Source of the DNA: Pteria penguin
Taxonomy: Eukaryota > Mollusca > Bivalvia > Pterioida > Pteriidae
Direction: 5' to 3'
DNA: 64,000 nucleotides
Assembly: GCA_035048485.1 (NCBI GenBank)
Contig: CM068586.1
Span: forward strand, 30,563,349-30,627,348
Made by a program: the position numbers and the translations under genes. The notes under the pieces are model-generated. The model saw only the letters and a program-made list of their open reading frames with translations. It was not told where the DNA came from and made no database searches. Shown piece by piece: positions 38,430-50,215 of the stretch (the stretch's first letter is position 1; every line of letters begins with the position of its first letter).

Positions 38430-38622
38430 GGCACCCTACATTTCACTTATATTCGTTTCCCGTCTTGGACTCGAACCCACGACCCATGGTACCGAATCAC
38501 CTAGATGTCATGCATCCGACCCTCTAACTGACTGAGCTACACGAGCTCCACAAAATAGAGCTTTAATAGCCAATCATTAGCTAATCGCATGCATGACAAC
38601 ACGGCCGCGGAAAGTGAAGGGA
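38430..38622 (-). repeat. tRNA-related SINE, copy 2
   Basis: It aligns with 38044-38235 over its full length. The A-box region reads GTAGCTCAGTCAGTTAGAGG and the B-box region GTGGGTTCGAGTCC. It is in the same orientation as copy 1. The two copies could be independent insertions or a local duplication. Confidence 0.75.
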
Positions 38623-40446
38623 AATATAAGGATATCACTTTTCTTACCAAAACCGAAAATAGCAACTTCTATGAAATTAAAGATTATAAACATTCATTTA
38701 TATACCGGATATCATACTTATAATGACAAAAAAGCAAATATCAATAACCTACATACTATATAAGTATGAGACTGTACTAAGTTATTGAATTATTCGGTGT
38801 TGTTTTAACACCTATTTGTGCAAGGTCAATGTCAGCGACTCCGTTCAGAAAAATAAAATGTCGCCGATATCCCCGTTTAACTGAGTGTGAAGTGCAATAT
38901 TTACAACAAGCTGATAAATAAAAAATGCACAAAACGTTTTATTGAATATTTATAACCCTGCAAACAAAATATTGTCGAGTGAATTACGATGTCAGTAGAA
39001 AATGTTGTGACAATGACGCTGTCGAGTGTCTGTCTGTATACCCCACGCCGTGGAAATGGCGCATCATTATGGGAGGTCATTTGCTATTAAAATTACAGTG
39101 GACCAAGTATTTCAAGCGTCATATTATATTTTCTTAACTTAATTGTTTTATCTGAGACATCTTCTTTAGTCGATTCTTTAAAACATAGCGATATTATGGC
39201 TATATTGTCTCCAAGCGGAGACTAATGTAGAACAATATGGCGGACGGCCGTTGTTTACATCCGGGCTACTCAGACAGATAGCATACTCCAGTATTAAACT
39301 AATCCAGTCTCTGAGAATAGTCTATGTCTCTGATAGAATTGATATTTAAGATTTTCAGTTTCAGAATTTTAATTGGAGAGTTTTAGGTCAATATCGAAAA
39401 TATTTCTGCGTATATCAAAATATGAATGATTTGGATTTCATGTTTGACTCCCTTTCATTTAAGGTTTTCCGTGCATAATATAGGGAATTTTTGCTATGTC
39501 CAGTATGCTTATCATATACGGTACGGTAAAGAGAAAATAAGAACAAACATCTTGTACTTACCAAAATGTATGAAAGAAATAAAAATCAATTGATGTTATT
39601 GGTAAGAATAATCTCCATTCTTAAAATTCAGAGACAAAATTAATTTGTGAAAAGTTTGCATAGTGACCTATGCATCTGAGCACTACAAATGGTTAAGAAC
39701 ATTTTTATGAATCTCTTGAAAAAAAAAAGCCTTTTCCCAAATTTAAGTTTCTTCATTTATTACCTATGAAATATTTGCTCGCTCATAGGGCGTGAATGGT
39801 AGTTTAGTTGGGTCAATATCTATTTTGGAATATTTTTAATTACACGTTAAAACCTTCATGATTCACAATATTCTGTTGTGTCAATACAAATTTCCTTCAT
39901 TTGAGTACGTTGTGACAATGGTTTCTTTAAATTTCTGTTTAAGAAATTAATCTTTTTTTGCAGAATGTACGAAACCACACAAATTAAGAACTTTATTCAA
40001 GTGTTTCCACGATACAGAATCAAATGATTTTTCAATTTCATTCGAAATCATTAAATCTTTAGATAAACAATCACTGTATAAATCTTTAGGACATTAACAA
40101 TAGATTCTTACTGTTATATTATTTACTGATCTGAGAATAAAATCAAATGAATCAATTTAGAAAATTTTGTAGAATTATTTTTTGAAATCATGTAATACCA
40201 AATTACGCGTACATTATGATGGACATCATTGTCATACGCACTGATAAGTTTTAATCGTTGATTTATGTTTTAATCAGTTGAAATCATATAAATTTTTATA
40301 ACAATTTGACGGAAATCATAACTTTAAATTGTTTTTGTCTTAGGGCTTATGACATACCATACTTGAATCTTCAATGAAAAGATGCTACGATGAAAAAGAT
40401 GGTACGGTGAAATACTTCATTGGATACTTAAGGAATTTCTATAATG
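38623..40446. other. Unrecognised stretch
   Basis: AT-rich with no gene signature. Positions 39303-39334 share CCAGTCTCTGA and TAGTCTATGTCTCTGAT with 27052-27082. Confidence 0.45.
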
Positions 40447-41085
40447 AAAATAAGACAGAAGATATCTGACGGAGCTGTATGGACAAATCACCAGAGACAT
40501 GTACAATGATTACAGTCAAATAAACACAAAAAGAATAAAAATATTCGATTGTATTACAGTTACGATATTGACTTATGACGGTCAAAGTAAAGTAACAACC
40601 GTCACTCAGTCAGTATGGTTAATTGGTTTACTGGCGCTCACCATGCCACTCACGGCAAAAGCAGCACAAATAACAAAGGACAGATTTAGAATTGTATGAA
40701 TAATCATCCATATCGAGAACAAGGATCAAAAGGTTTCTCAAGACGAGTGGTCATCAAAATGTTCGGTTTTAATGTTTTGGAACAATATGCTTGTATCAGA
40801 AATATGTTAAGCGACATTAACAAATGTCTGCCCGTCTGTAAGCGAGCTTAGATTCTTAATTTATAGGAGTCCCGACTAACAGTCAGAGGGGATGAGGCTC
40901 AGGACCTTAACTCCTCTGAAAAAAAATTTGGACAGGGCCTGTCATACAGTCACCATCGCCCTGTTAGTCAGCGTGCAACGTTTCAGTAATAGAAATAGAG
41001 GGCCCAATAGAAAACCTCTCGTCTTTGCGATGATCTTAGGGTCATACTGTCGATGCCGAAGGCGTTTCATTATTTAAAACTCAGA
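40447..41085 (-). pseudogene. PLE-A C-terminal end plus full tail
   Basis: On the minus strand 41085-40942 encodes a degraded end of PLE-A: NNETPSASTV-like, then the CTLTNR-V block before TGA at 40942-40944. The tail follows down to about 40447, with CTGACTGTTAGTCGGGACTC, the CGGTGAG-TGGCA-GGTGAGCGCC block, a diverged core TGACCGTCATAAGTCAATAT and the 3' end of variant 1 (GCTCCGTCAGATATCTTCTG). The plus-strand frames here are shadows. Confidence 0.65.
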
Positions 41086-41269
41086 AATTTTGAATAAAGA
41101 GTCCGAATATGCAAGTATATGCAATATCGGACCAATGGCCATGGACACTAACAAGTTACTTAGTCATTAATATTAAATTATTCTGAGTTTTTCTCTCTTA
41201 CTGACTTACAGTTCATGTCTCGGTGTTGTTTTAATCTGAATCCCTTGCGCGTGCTTTCCGCTATATGAA

Positions 41270-41545
41270 ACAAGTGTAATAAATATAGAACATATGCACC
41301 TTTTAATTTTGTGCGCCATATGCGCATTTCGACCACTTATGTCTGTTCAGTGATGCTCGTGGCCAAATGATTTGAAATTCTCATAATATATAAATGTTTG
41401 AAGAGCAGTGTTGAAACCAAACTGACCGAAAAGTGAACCAAATATCTATCTAAGGGCAGAGCTATGCATGAGGGAGATACTCCTTAGCTTTAGAGTGATT
41501 TACTTAATTTGATGACGGAAAATTTGAAGTATATATTTCATTTCA
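41270..41545 (+). repeat. Dispersed repeat R1
   Basis: It reads AATATAGAACATATGCACCT, CGCCATATGCGCATTTCGAC, ATGTCTGTTCAGTGATGCTC, GTTTGAAGAGCAGTGTTGAA, GACCGAAAAGTGAACCAAAT and GATGACGGAAAATTT, so it is close to full length. Confidence 0.75.
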
Positions 41546-41631
41546 GTACAAAAACACCGAAAACTAGACTGATGATGCCCTCGGGGACTATCAGTCCACC
41601 AGCAGTGCCACCGGCCTAGTGGTTATAAGAA

Positions 41632-41800
41632 ATATAGAACATATATACCTTTTAATTTTGTACACCATATGTGCATTTTGACAACTTATGTCTCTTCAGT
41701 GATGCTCGTGGCCAAATGATTTGAAATTATCAAAATATGTAAATATTTGAAGAGCAGTGTTGAAACAAAATGACCGAAAAGTGAACCAAATATTAACTTC
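41632..41800 (+). repeat. Dispersed repeat R1, 3'-truncated
   Basis: Same order as 41270-41545 up to AAAGTGAACCAAATATT, then the similarity ends. It is less than 400 bp from the preceding copy and in the same orientation, suggesting local duplication. Confidence 0.75.
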
Positions 41801-41892
41801 ACCATACTTAATAGATAAAAGTTAAATTACCACTAAACATACTTAAGATTGTTCACCTGCGGCAAATATAATATGATTAAAGAGAATCAAGA

Positions 41893-42013
41893 TAGAATAA
41901 ATATAGAACATATATACTTTAGAATTTAGTGCACCATATGCGCATTTCGACAACTTATGTCTCTTCAGTGATGCTCGTGGCCAAATGATTGGAATTCTCA
42001 AAATATATAAGAA
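41893..42013 (+). repeat. Dispersed repeat R1, short copy
   Basis: It covers AATATAGAACATATATACTT through CTCAAAATATATAAG only. It is the third R1 copy in one orientation within 750 bp. Confidence 0.75.
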
Positions 42014-42565
42014 GACCGTGATAGCCTTTATCTCCATGAGCACTAGTAGAGTGGATGTTCCTTATTGTCTACTGCTCGTCATCTTAGCACTTTTTCTATG
42101 TGCGACTTAAGCTGCTGCGCTAGACATTGGAACGTAGAAAAGGAGCGTAGTCATATTTCCTGTAGAAGACTTTATACAATAGATGGTAATTTCTACTCCT
42201 CTGGTAATGTAAAATATAGAAATAACTATAATCACATTTTGTCAAATATGTAGTTTTTGTGAATATACGATTTTGATTTTGAACCTGAATCCTGAAGGCA
42301 AAGAAATGCATCATTGTTGTGTTTCCTATATAAGACTAAACAATCTCTTATTTACTCATCTTCATTAATTTTCTAGAATTTACAATGAGAAAAGGAGAAA
42401 AGAAATGTGAGGAATGAAAGATGTGTGAGAAAAGGCGCCATAGACATGCAGAACACAAACAGATGTATAAATTTCAGAACATATATTTATGTATTTACTT
42501 GGTTCACTATATGCACATTTTTTAAAATGATGTATAAGAACCACTGCAAAAAAACCCCAGGTTTG
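42014..42565. other. Unrecognised stretch
   Basis: No gene signature found. The small frames on both strands have no recognisable domain. Confidence 0.4.
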
Positions 42566-42780
42566 CGTTTGCGGAAACCTGAAGTTTCCATCAGGTTTCA
42601 GGTGGCGGAAACTTGCTGGAAATGTCCCAGTTACTGCAGGTTTCCGTGCGGAAACTTGGAGTTTCCGAGCAGAAACCTTGCGGAAACTTGCTGAAACATA
42701 GTGTTTCCGCAACAGAAACCGGTGGAAACCTGCAGTAAGTTTCCGCCATAGGAAAGTGGCGGAAACCGGGACATTTAAGA
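42566..42780. repeat. Cluster of CGGAAAC/GTTTCCG motifs with internal inverted repeats
   Basis: Within about 200 bp I count five CGGAAAC and four GTTTCCG motifs plus near matches. TTACTGCAGGTTTCC near 42632 is repeated as its reverse complement near 42723, and AAATGTCCC near 42620 pairs with GGGACATTT near 42769. The open frames on both strands follow from the repeat. It may be a small foldback element. Confidence 0.7.
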
Positions 42781-43289
42781 AAATGTACATGAATGGAACC
42801 AGCTGAACTCAAAACATATCCTCCATATAAACTGGAATATTAAATTTTTCCTACAACCTGGAGACCTAATTATATAGTATAAATGCCAAGAGATGTTGTC
42901 TCCCCAGAAGTAATGGTAGATATCAACCTCTTGCAAGTCAATAAAAACTGACAGCTAATTTTGTATCTTGAAATCTAATATATCAACTGTATAGGCCATC
43001 ACATTTTCAGAAAAAAAAAAGAAAAGAAAAGAAAATACACAAACAAAAGAGTTACAATAATAATTCACAATTGTTTAATAGTATACAGTATATGTTCAAA
43101 CTTGCACATACAACATTCACAAAGTAACTGACACACAAAACTTTTTAAATTCCTGTGCTTTGAAAATGTATACAGTGTTACATTTCGCCACTTCAAGATT
43201 AAACAAAACCAGAGCAAATGAATAGAAATAATGCTCTGTCCTTGTAATCAAACTATCTGAAAATGTGGAAACCCATTGTATAAACATTT

Positions 43290-43533
43290 GAAGAGAAAAC
43301 AGAAGACATTTGACAAAGCTGTATGACACAAATCACCAAGGACCTGCACACAAAAATGACAACAGCTGAATATACACGGAACGACTTTACCAAAATATTC
43401 GATTGTGCTGGAGTTACGATACTGACTTAAGACGATCAATTGAAGTAACAAACGTTACTCAATTGGTGTGGTTAACCGGTTTATGGGCGCCCACCTTCCC
43501 ACTCACCGCAAAAGCAGCACAATCAAAGGAGTA
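43290..43533 (-). repeat. PLE-A tail (variant 1), 3' half
   Basis: On the minus strand: TGTGCTGCTTTTGCGGTGAG, TGGGAAGGTGGGCGCCC, AACCGGTTAACCACACC, a slightly diverged core, TCGAATATTTTGGTAAAGTC and the end CTTTGTCAAATGTCTTCTG. It matches 15430-15685 closely. There is no coding sequence before it. Confidence 0.75.
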
Positions 43534-43620
43534 AACTTATTACCAAACCGACTTAGAAACTAAGTGCCAGAGAATTTATCCAAGGACAAAATTATGCATG
43601 ATATACTGCTAACTCTGAGA
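43534..43620 (+). repeat. R1 fragment
   Basis: CCAAGGACAAAATTATGCAT and the following ACTGCTAACTCTGAG correspond to the ACAGAGCTATGCATGAGGGA part of R1. It is short and diverged. Confidence 0.35.
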
Positions 43621-43724
43621 ATAATTCTCAAACTTTTTTTCACGTAAATTTAAACTATATATGTTGAGTCAGCAAAGAAGCACGTGTATTCGATACAAAT
43701 GCATTTCGTATTAACTAAGGTGGG

Positions 43725-43820
43725 CTGCTTAAAGTGACAATCGTCACTCTATTGGGCGTGGTTAACCGGTTTACGGATCCACAGTACCACTCACTACAAA
43801 ATCAGTACGATCAAAAATAA
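43725..43820 (-). repeat. PLE-A tail fragment
   Basis: GTGGTTAACCGGTTTACGGA and CCACTCACTACAAAATCAGT match the GTGAGTGG to CCGGTTAACCAC part of the tail in reverse. Confidence 0.55.
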
Positions 43821-45389
43821 ACATTTATAAATCATGTTCTCAAAAGTACCCAAAATACCGTTTTGAATTCCAAATGACCACCATCTTGAAAATCTCTCAG
43901 TTGGATTTTCGTCTTTATTTCTCATAGCAATTTTAATTATATTGAAAAGGAATAATTTTTAAGATACCTAAAGAATATGTGTCCAGAGAAGTGTTGCTTT
44001 GTTCAATATGGCCGTCATTACAACTATCTTGAATATCTCTTTTCAATTTGATAGCAATTTAAATTAATGTTACAGGAATTATTAGCTTCAACTACCTCGT
44101 AGACGTATGTGAAGGAATAGTTCAATAAACCATGCAGTCAATTTAACAGCCATTTTGAAATTGATGAAGTGGATGAAACGTTATATGAATGATCCCATTA
44201 AAATGAATGACTATTGTATGTGAGTATATCATCCAATTTTATTAGATTGGATTTGTCTCTTATTTTCATAGTAATTTTTACAAAAATATCAGAAATGATC
44301 TTTTAATATTGATTATGTGTGTTTCTATCTTTTTATTTAAAGTGGTAGAGTCTGAATATAAATTATGAATGCAACTCAACATCTCTAGTATAAATTTCTG
44401 ACTACATGTAATGCATTTTTACCACAATACCGATGTACAATATATTACGTTCGCTGGTGAGAAGATCTTATACATATAGAGGCCGATTAATCTTATTAGT
44501 TGATTGAAAGCACCATGTGCGGCCGTAGTCGGTACAATGATTGCTGTGTGATACAACCTTTTGTGACATTCTAGATGCAGTCATGGTCTCTTTCTCCTTT
44601 TCGTTTTCTTTCTTTTGTTTACAGTGTTTTGTGTATAGTTGCACCTGCCCTTAGGACCATCTAATGTCAATGATCACTTCATTTCCTTTTTCTGCTAAAT
44701 CTAGTAATATTGATATTGGTTTCAGCGATCACTTCTATTTCGCGACAAGAGACCACTTATTTGGATACCAAACCACCATTTCAACCTGTTGGGCGATCTC
44801 CTATTGCCATTGATATCGCTTATCTACTTGTATAATCAATTTGCCACGAATCAGAAAATTACCTCGGACAACGTAAGGTGTCAAATTAAGAGAAAAGGGA
44901 ATATCGCAAAGGAATACAGCCGCACAATCTGATGTCGGGAAGACCAAACGTTCTAAAATGAAAACATTCATTTACTGCCGATTATGTTGTTAATGAGACC
45001 ACCTGTTTTAAGCGACGCTTTCACTGATTTCCCAAAGGTGGCCCTTAAGTACAGGTTCGACTTATTTTTGTTTGTTGGTTGGCATTTTCGTTTGTTTTTG
45101 TCCTTCAAGACGATGTAATTAAAGACAAGCACTTTCCAAGTTCTCTAGATTTTGTTTTATACTTATGTATGCATCTATAATATTTTGCACAGTACTATTT
45201 TAAAAATCTACTCCTCAAAATATTACATTAAACAAATCAAAAAACCCATTAGTTAATAAGATGTTAATATCAAATAAGGTAAATTCCCGACTTTTGATCT
45301 CGAACATGTGATAGACGTAACTAGATAGATCTCTTGGGATTCGAGCATATGATTCAAGAAAGAAATACCTGACGTCAAAACGACTATAT
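43821..45389. other. Unrecognised stretch
   Basis: AT-rich. Two segments near 43890 and 44010 share a loose pattern (GACC-CCATCTTGAAAATCTCT against GGCCGTC-CTATCTTGAATATCTCT followed by ATAGCAATTTAA), a diverged local duplication. No gene was found. Confidence 0.4.
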
Positions 45390-45390
45390 C

Positions 45391-45730
<340 letters not shown>

Positions 45731-45752
45731 CATATACCTCATAGATACCTCA

Positions 45753-45799
45753 TATAACGTAGAAAGTGTGTATTTCATATTTTCTTCAGTATAGTAAAG
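45753..45799 (+). repeat. Inverted fragment of the gypsy LTR
   Basis: TATAACGTAGAAAGTGTGTA followed by TTTCATATTTTCTTCAGTAT matches the reverse complement of 50800-50841 with a few differences. It has the same orientation as the plus-strand pol fragment just upstream, as expected for a 3' LTR remnant of an inverted segment. Confidence 0.6.
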
Positions 45800-46427
45800 T
45801 CATTTTATTATGACACATACAACAATGCAATTGGTGGAAAATTCGAGGAGAGTGTAGGTGTCTGGATGGATTTGACATCTCTTGTTTGACTAAGCACAGT
45901 TTTGCAATGCATGTATTGGATGGTTGTAGGTTGATATCACAGTCACACTGGTCGCTGACAAACATCTGATATATTTTACAAAAGATAATTGAAAAACGCA
46001 CACATAGAATACTTTTACATTTCTATGACGTGAAAGATAAGAAGACTACATTTCTTAATCACGCGAATTCGTATCAGCTTATCTTGAGAACGAGTCCAAC
46101 GTGTACCTACAAAATAAGGCCTTTTGTGTTCTAGATGTATCGATGTTTCAGAGAAAAACATGAAATGAAAATCGAAACAGATTTTGGAAAAACGACCACG
46201 CATTTATGTAGCACACAGTAGATTCTCACTACAAGGCAGAAAAGCTATCATTAAACAAGTACATATACAAATAAAGGTAACGTCCAACGTAAAGGTAACG
46301 TCCAACGTAAAGAAATTCAATATTCAAAAAATAAAATAAAAATATGTATAGATGTAGTTATACAGACTCATGTATTTATGTTCATTATTCAAGAAAAAAG
46401 AACAATTCTATGGTTTGGCTTGGCTGT
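45800..46427. other. Unrecognised stretch between the two gypsy parts
   Basis: A 17-bp tandem repeat, GGTAACGTCCAACGTAAA twice, lies at 46276-46312. No gene is evident; the minus-strand frames at 45786-46203 are not recognised. Confidence 0.4.
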
Positions 46428-47182
46428 CAAATTGGCGGTGGGCAACCTAGACAAAAGCTCTCCAAGAACTTTAATATGCTCATCAAATGTGGTAGTATAT
46501 AGCAAAATATCGTCAATAAAATTATCCATATTCTGCATACCACTAAGTAAAATTCGCATTAAGCGAGAAAATGTTGCACTAGCAGTAACTAAACCGAAGG
46601 CATGGTTTGGAATTGAAATAATCCTTTGGGCGTTTGAAAAGCGGTAAGCGTCTTCGAATTTTCAGAAAGGGGAACCTGCCAATATCCCTTACAAAGATCT
46701 AACTTGGAGAAGTATTCGTGATTTCCAAGTTTAGAAAAAATTTCATCCGGATCGGACATTGGTTCAGCATCAAACACGGTCTGGCTATTTAAAGCTCGAA
46801 AATCGATACAGAAGCGATTAGTGCCATCTTTTTTCTTAACGATAACAATTGGGGAACTGTAAGGACTGACTGAGGGTTCTATAGCATTCAGAGAAAGCAT
46901 TTTATCTACCTCCTCATTCACGACATCTAACATTGAATAAGGCACCGGTCTTGAATTGGTTCTTACGGGCACGTTACACACTAGATTAATCGTGTGCTGT
47001 AAAAGGTTTGTTCTACCGGGTAAATCACTGAGCACGTCAGGGAAAGAAATAAGAATTTCTTTCAACCTTTCAGTTTGCTCTGGCGATAAGTGAGAACCAA
47101 TCTCAACATTATCAGGCTGTTCTCTGGATTTACATAGAGGCAATTCGAGTATCTCATCATTATGTTCGTCTATAACAGACAC
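46428..47182 (-). pseudogene. Ty3/gypsy reverse transcriptase, truncated
   Basis: The minus strand encodes the RT palm and fingers: SPEQTERLKEILISFPDVLS near 47100, PVPYSMLDVVNEEVDKMLSL, SSPIVIVKKKDGTNRFCIDF, motif A FSKLDLCKGYWQVPL, and FQFQTMP. One lost base turns the PFGL motif out of frame at about 46590; the other frame then continues LVTASATFSRLMRILLSGMQ, with motif C FIDD at 46509-46520, and ends LTAKP at about 46430. The thumb and RNase H are missing from this strand and appear inverted at 45391-45625. It lies downstream of integrase, the reverse of the usual Ty3/gypsy order. Confidence 0.9.
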
Positions 47183-48202
47183 ACTATATAATCAAGAGCA
47201 GTAGCGTTTTGTATCGCAGATACCTTATTTTCATGATGCATTGTCTCGTTGTAAAGTTTCAAGACATTGGCGTGAATGGCTTGATCTTCCCATTCATATT
47301 AATTTGATAGTCGACCTTATTGACCTTTTTCACAACCACAACTTTGAAGGGACCTTTCCACTGCATAAGCAATTTGTTGTTATCAGTAGCCAACAAAACT
47401 AAAACTAAATCGCCTTCTTTCATAGACCTTGGCCTTGCTTTTCTGTCATAAAAAGATTTATAACGTTTACTCGACTTCGCCAAGTTTTCCTTAACTAAGC
47501 CACATGTGGAATCTAAACGTTCGCGTAAATCTATGATGTACTGATAAGTACTTCGGACCTGAGGATCTTTAATTTGTTTAGTCCACAATTCCTTTAGTAT
47601 CATCATTGGACCTCGGACAGACCTACCGTAGATCAATTCGTGCTCGCAAAAAGGCGAGAAGCCTAAACTCTCTTGGGGAACTTCCCTATATGCAAAAAGT
47701 GCGGTGTTAAGATATTTGTCCCAATCCTTGGGTCTTTCGGCACACATGCGTTTTAACATTTGCTTCAATATGCCGTTGAATCGCTCTATAAGGCCATAAC
47801 ATATGGGATGATAAGGGGTAGTTGTAAGTTGTTTGAACGAAATAAGTCTGCTAACTACTGACAAAAGAGTAGATGTAAACTGAGCACCCATTTCAGTAAG
47901 GACTTCACTTGGGAGAAAATGGGAAAATGGTTCTTCAATTAAAAGCATTTGTTCTAAAGGAACCCTGTCCTTAGCAACAGTTTTTGACATACATCACATG
48001 ATTGACAGAAGCGTTTAACATCTGACTGAACACCGGGCCAGTAAAATTCTGAAAGAACTCTAGATACCGATCTTTGAGTAGCTAGATGACCAGACATGAT
48101 TGATTCATGTGCCAGTTTCATAACAACTTCTCTCAGAGATGTAGGGACCACTAACTGATATGTGACTGCACCGTCCATAGAAATGAATTCTCTGTATAGC
48201 AT
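47183..48202 (-). pseudogene. Ty3/gypsy integrase with internal deletion
   Basis: The zinc-binding (HHCC) part at 48202-48040 shows AHESIMSGHLATQRSVSR, FYWPGVQSDVKRF and CQSCDVCQ. After a frameshift the core resumes at about 47990, but it runs from VPLEQMLLIEEPF straight to FLPSEVLTEMGAQFTS. The segment with the first catalytic Asp is deleted, and the second shows Glu where Asp is expected (TEMG for TDxG). The third acidic residue remains in YHPICYGLIERFNG. The C-terminal part has YDRKARPRSMKEGDLVLVLL and MQWKGPFKVV, the GPY/F module of Ty3/gypsy integrases. A frameshift near 47270 breaks the frame before FHANVLKLYNE. It cannot be active. Confidence 0.9.
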
Positions 48203-48545
48203 TCAATTTCTCAATAACCATTTAACTTGACCTTTCTTTGACCTATGAACTTCATGTTTAACAGCAAAGTTCCAAAGTTTCATCAATGACTCATCCTCTT
48301 CCTGAGCCTTTATTATCTCAGCTAGAGATGGTACATTTTGAACAATCTCGGAAACCTTGAGTTTTGACAAAGGTTAATTTTGTTGTTTTACTTTGTTGCC
48401 TTGTTTGGATTGCATAAACTGGTTTCCATTCTGCATCTGGGTCACCTGGAGATCTTACATCTTTCACGATACCAGGAATGAGGTCATAAACAGGAGATTG
48501 CAATACCCCAAGCCTCATACGTACCAGATAGATAAGGAGTATCAA
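48203..48545 (-). pseudogene. Protease C-terminus and PR-INT linker of the gypsy element
   Basis: Frame-shifted by one base from the gag-protease frame, this reads MRLGVLQSPVYDLIPGIVKD, VRSPGDPDAEWKPVYAIQTR and QQSKTTK. The pattern resembles the end of a retroviral-type protease (YDLIIG-like) and linker. After another shift the frame gives VSEIVQNVPSLAEIIKAQEE and runs to an in-frame TGA at about 48205, just before the integrase zinc-binding part. There is no RT between protease and integrase. Confidence 0.75.
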
Positions 48546-49940
48546 TGGTAATTAAAGCCACAGGGACCTTAAGTTTGGTTCCATGCGCTAAAATGCAAGT
48601 TTGAAATGAACCTGTCAAATTTGATTTGTCCATCTTACTTAGACGAACCACTATACCACTGCATCCTGAGTCTCTAAGGACACTTACAGGGTTGCCATCC
48701 ACGAATCCCGAACAGACTGGCATGGCAGATGGCTTGTACTCAGATGATGCTATAAGAGTAGTACCAAAGTCAGACAACATAGCTTCAGTGCTAATGATAC
48801 TATCAGAGGGAGTGACAAATGCACCACAGATCTTGGGTTCTCCTAGTAACTCAGTTTCATTATCAATTTCCTCAATTTCTGACTCAATTTGATCGGAAAC
48901 AATAGCATGGATTCTTGGTTTAGGATTGCATTCAGATGCTATATGACCAATTTTCCCACACTTATAATACTGTCGTTCAGACTTTGGCACAAATGGTTTC
49001 TTTTCAGAGGGCTTAATCAAGTCCTGTTTTGACTTGTTAACCTGCGGAGAAGTTTTATTAGCGGACTGTGAAGAACTTGATTGTAGGGGTTTCGCTGTAA
49101 GTGATGACGCGTTAGTCCAATGAGCTTCGCGAAATTGATCGGCTAAGTTCGCCATTTCTGCAATTGATAAATGAATCCGTTCTATTAAAAATAACGATAA
49201 CTCTTTATTACAAATGTGCAGAAATTGATCTCGCATGACTAGATCAAATAGGCCATCAAAAGTTTTACTACATTTTGACATATCTATCCATCTACGCAGA
49301 TAGCTGCTAAGTCTGATAGAAAACTGAGCAAATGTTTCCGCGCCTTCTGGCCTACATACGCGAAATTTACGTTTAAAACCGTCCTCAGTAAGGTCAAAAC
49401 GTTTCAACAGCGCAGTTTTCAACGCTTGGTAATCTAGCGCTTAATCAGGAGGTAAGAGCGAGTATACGTCAACAGCGCGACCCTTTAAAAGTGCACTGAG
49501 ATTTGTTGCCCACATATCTTTATCCCATTTGATAACTTCCGCATATCTCTCAAAACGTCTCAAATAGCTATCCATATCATCTTTCGCTTCATCGAACGAG
49601 GGCAGTTTCGGAATCTTGGGCTTGACAAGAGCACCTACATGTACTTCAGACTTTACAACTGATTTTAACTCTGACTTTTTAGCAATTAATTTAAGGACAT
49701 GATCATGTTCTAATTGTTTTTTCTTTAACTCTGATTCAAATCTCTCCTTTTCTATAGCCACTTTTAGCTCAAGACTTTGTCTCTCTTGTTCACGCTTTGC
49801 AGTGCGCTCATCACGTAAAAGAGCCTGTTGCTCCTTCACAAAGTTTTGTAACTCTTGGTCTGCATAACCAAGTGCTTTACCTTGTTCTATCAACTCACTA
49901 AGGTTTTCTATTATAACAGTAACACAGACTGACTACAAAT
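48484..49940 (-). pseudogene. Ty3/gypsy Gag and protease
   Basis: One frame with an in-frame TAA at 49441-49443 encodes Gag and the start of protease. The first 75 residues are K/E/R-rich and probably coiled coil (LLRDERTAKREQERQSLELK). The capsid-like part follows, with LPSFDEAKDDMDSYLRRFER and, after the stop, ETFAQFSIRLSSYLRRWIDM. The zinc knuckle is degenerate: YYKCGKIGHIASEC lacks the first Cys of CX2CX4HX4C. Protease begins around VSVLRDSGCSGIVVR with the catalytic DSG. No ATG is evident at the start; the frame opens after a TAG near 49942. A frameshift near 48500 leads into the next piece. Confidence 0.9.
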
Positions 49941-50194
49941 GTGGTAAGGAATGGGTACAGGATGTTAGCTACAAACTGTTATTACATTAGCATTACAAAC
50001 TGTGGTGACTTCATAGATTTGAACATCGACCTTTGGAAATTTAAACAAATTGTGAATAAACAAAAATGATAATTTTCACAAGAATGTAGAAAATACAGTA
50101 ATAACAACTACTGACTATTGTAATTTAAAGAATATTGCCATTTATAACAAAACTTTATCAAAGGACAAGAAATAAGTATGGTGATCGCCTGTTG

Positions 50195-50212
50195 ATCCCA
50201 TTTCTGACACCA
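50195..50212 (-). other. Gypsy primer binding site, tRNA-Leu type
   Basis: On the minus strand TGGTGTCAGAAATGGGAT lies 3-4 bp after the LTR end (CCGTGACA). It is complementary to the 3' end of tRNA-Leu(CAA) plus CCA as I recall it, with one mismatch. Position between LTR and Gag fits a minus-strand primer site. Confidence 0.7.
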
Positions 50213-50215
50213 TTA

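Noticed and set aside
41570..41625. Hammerhead ribozyme candidate (CTGATGATG)
   Set aside because: The required GAAA and the third stem were not found; only a simple hairpin with CCCTCGGGG is visible.
42380..42812. Overlapping frames on both strands at the CGGAAAC cluster
   Set aside because: The repeat itself keeps several frames open; no known domain is present.
48626..48892. 88-codon plus-strand frame
   Set aside because: It is antisense to the gypsy Gag-protease frame, which contains a zinc-knuckle remnant and the DSG motif.
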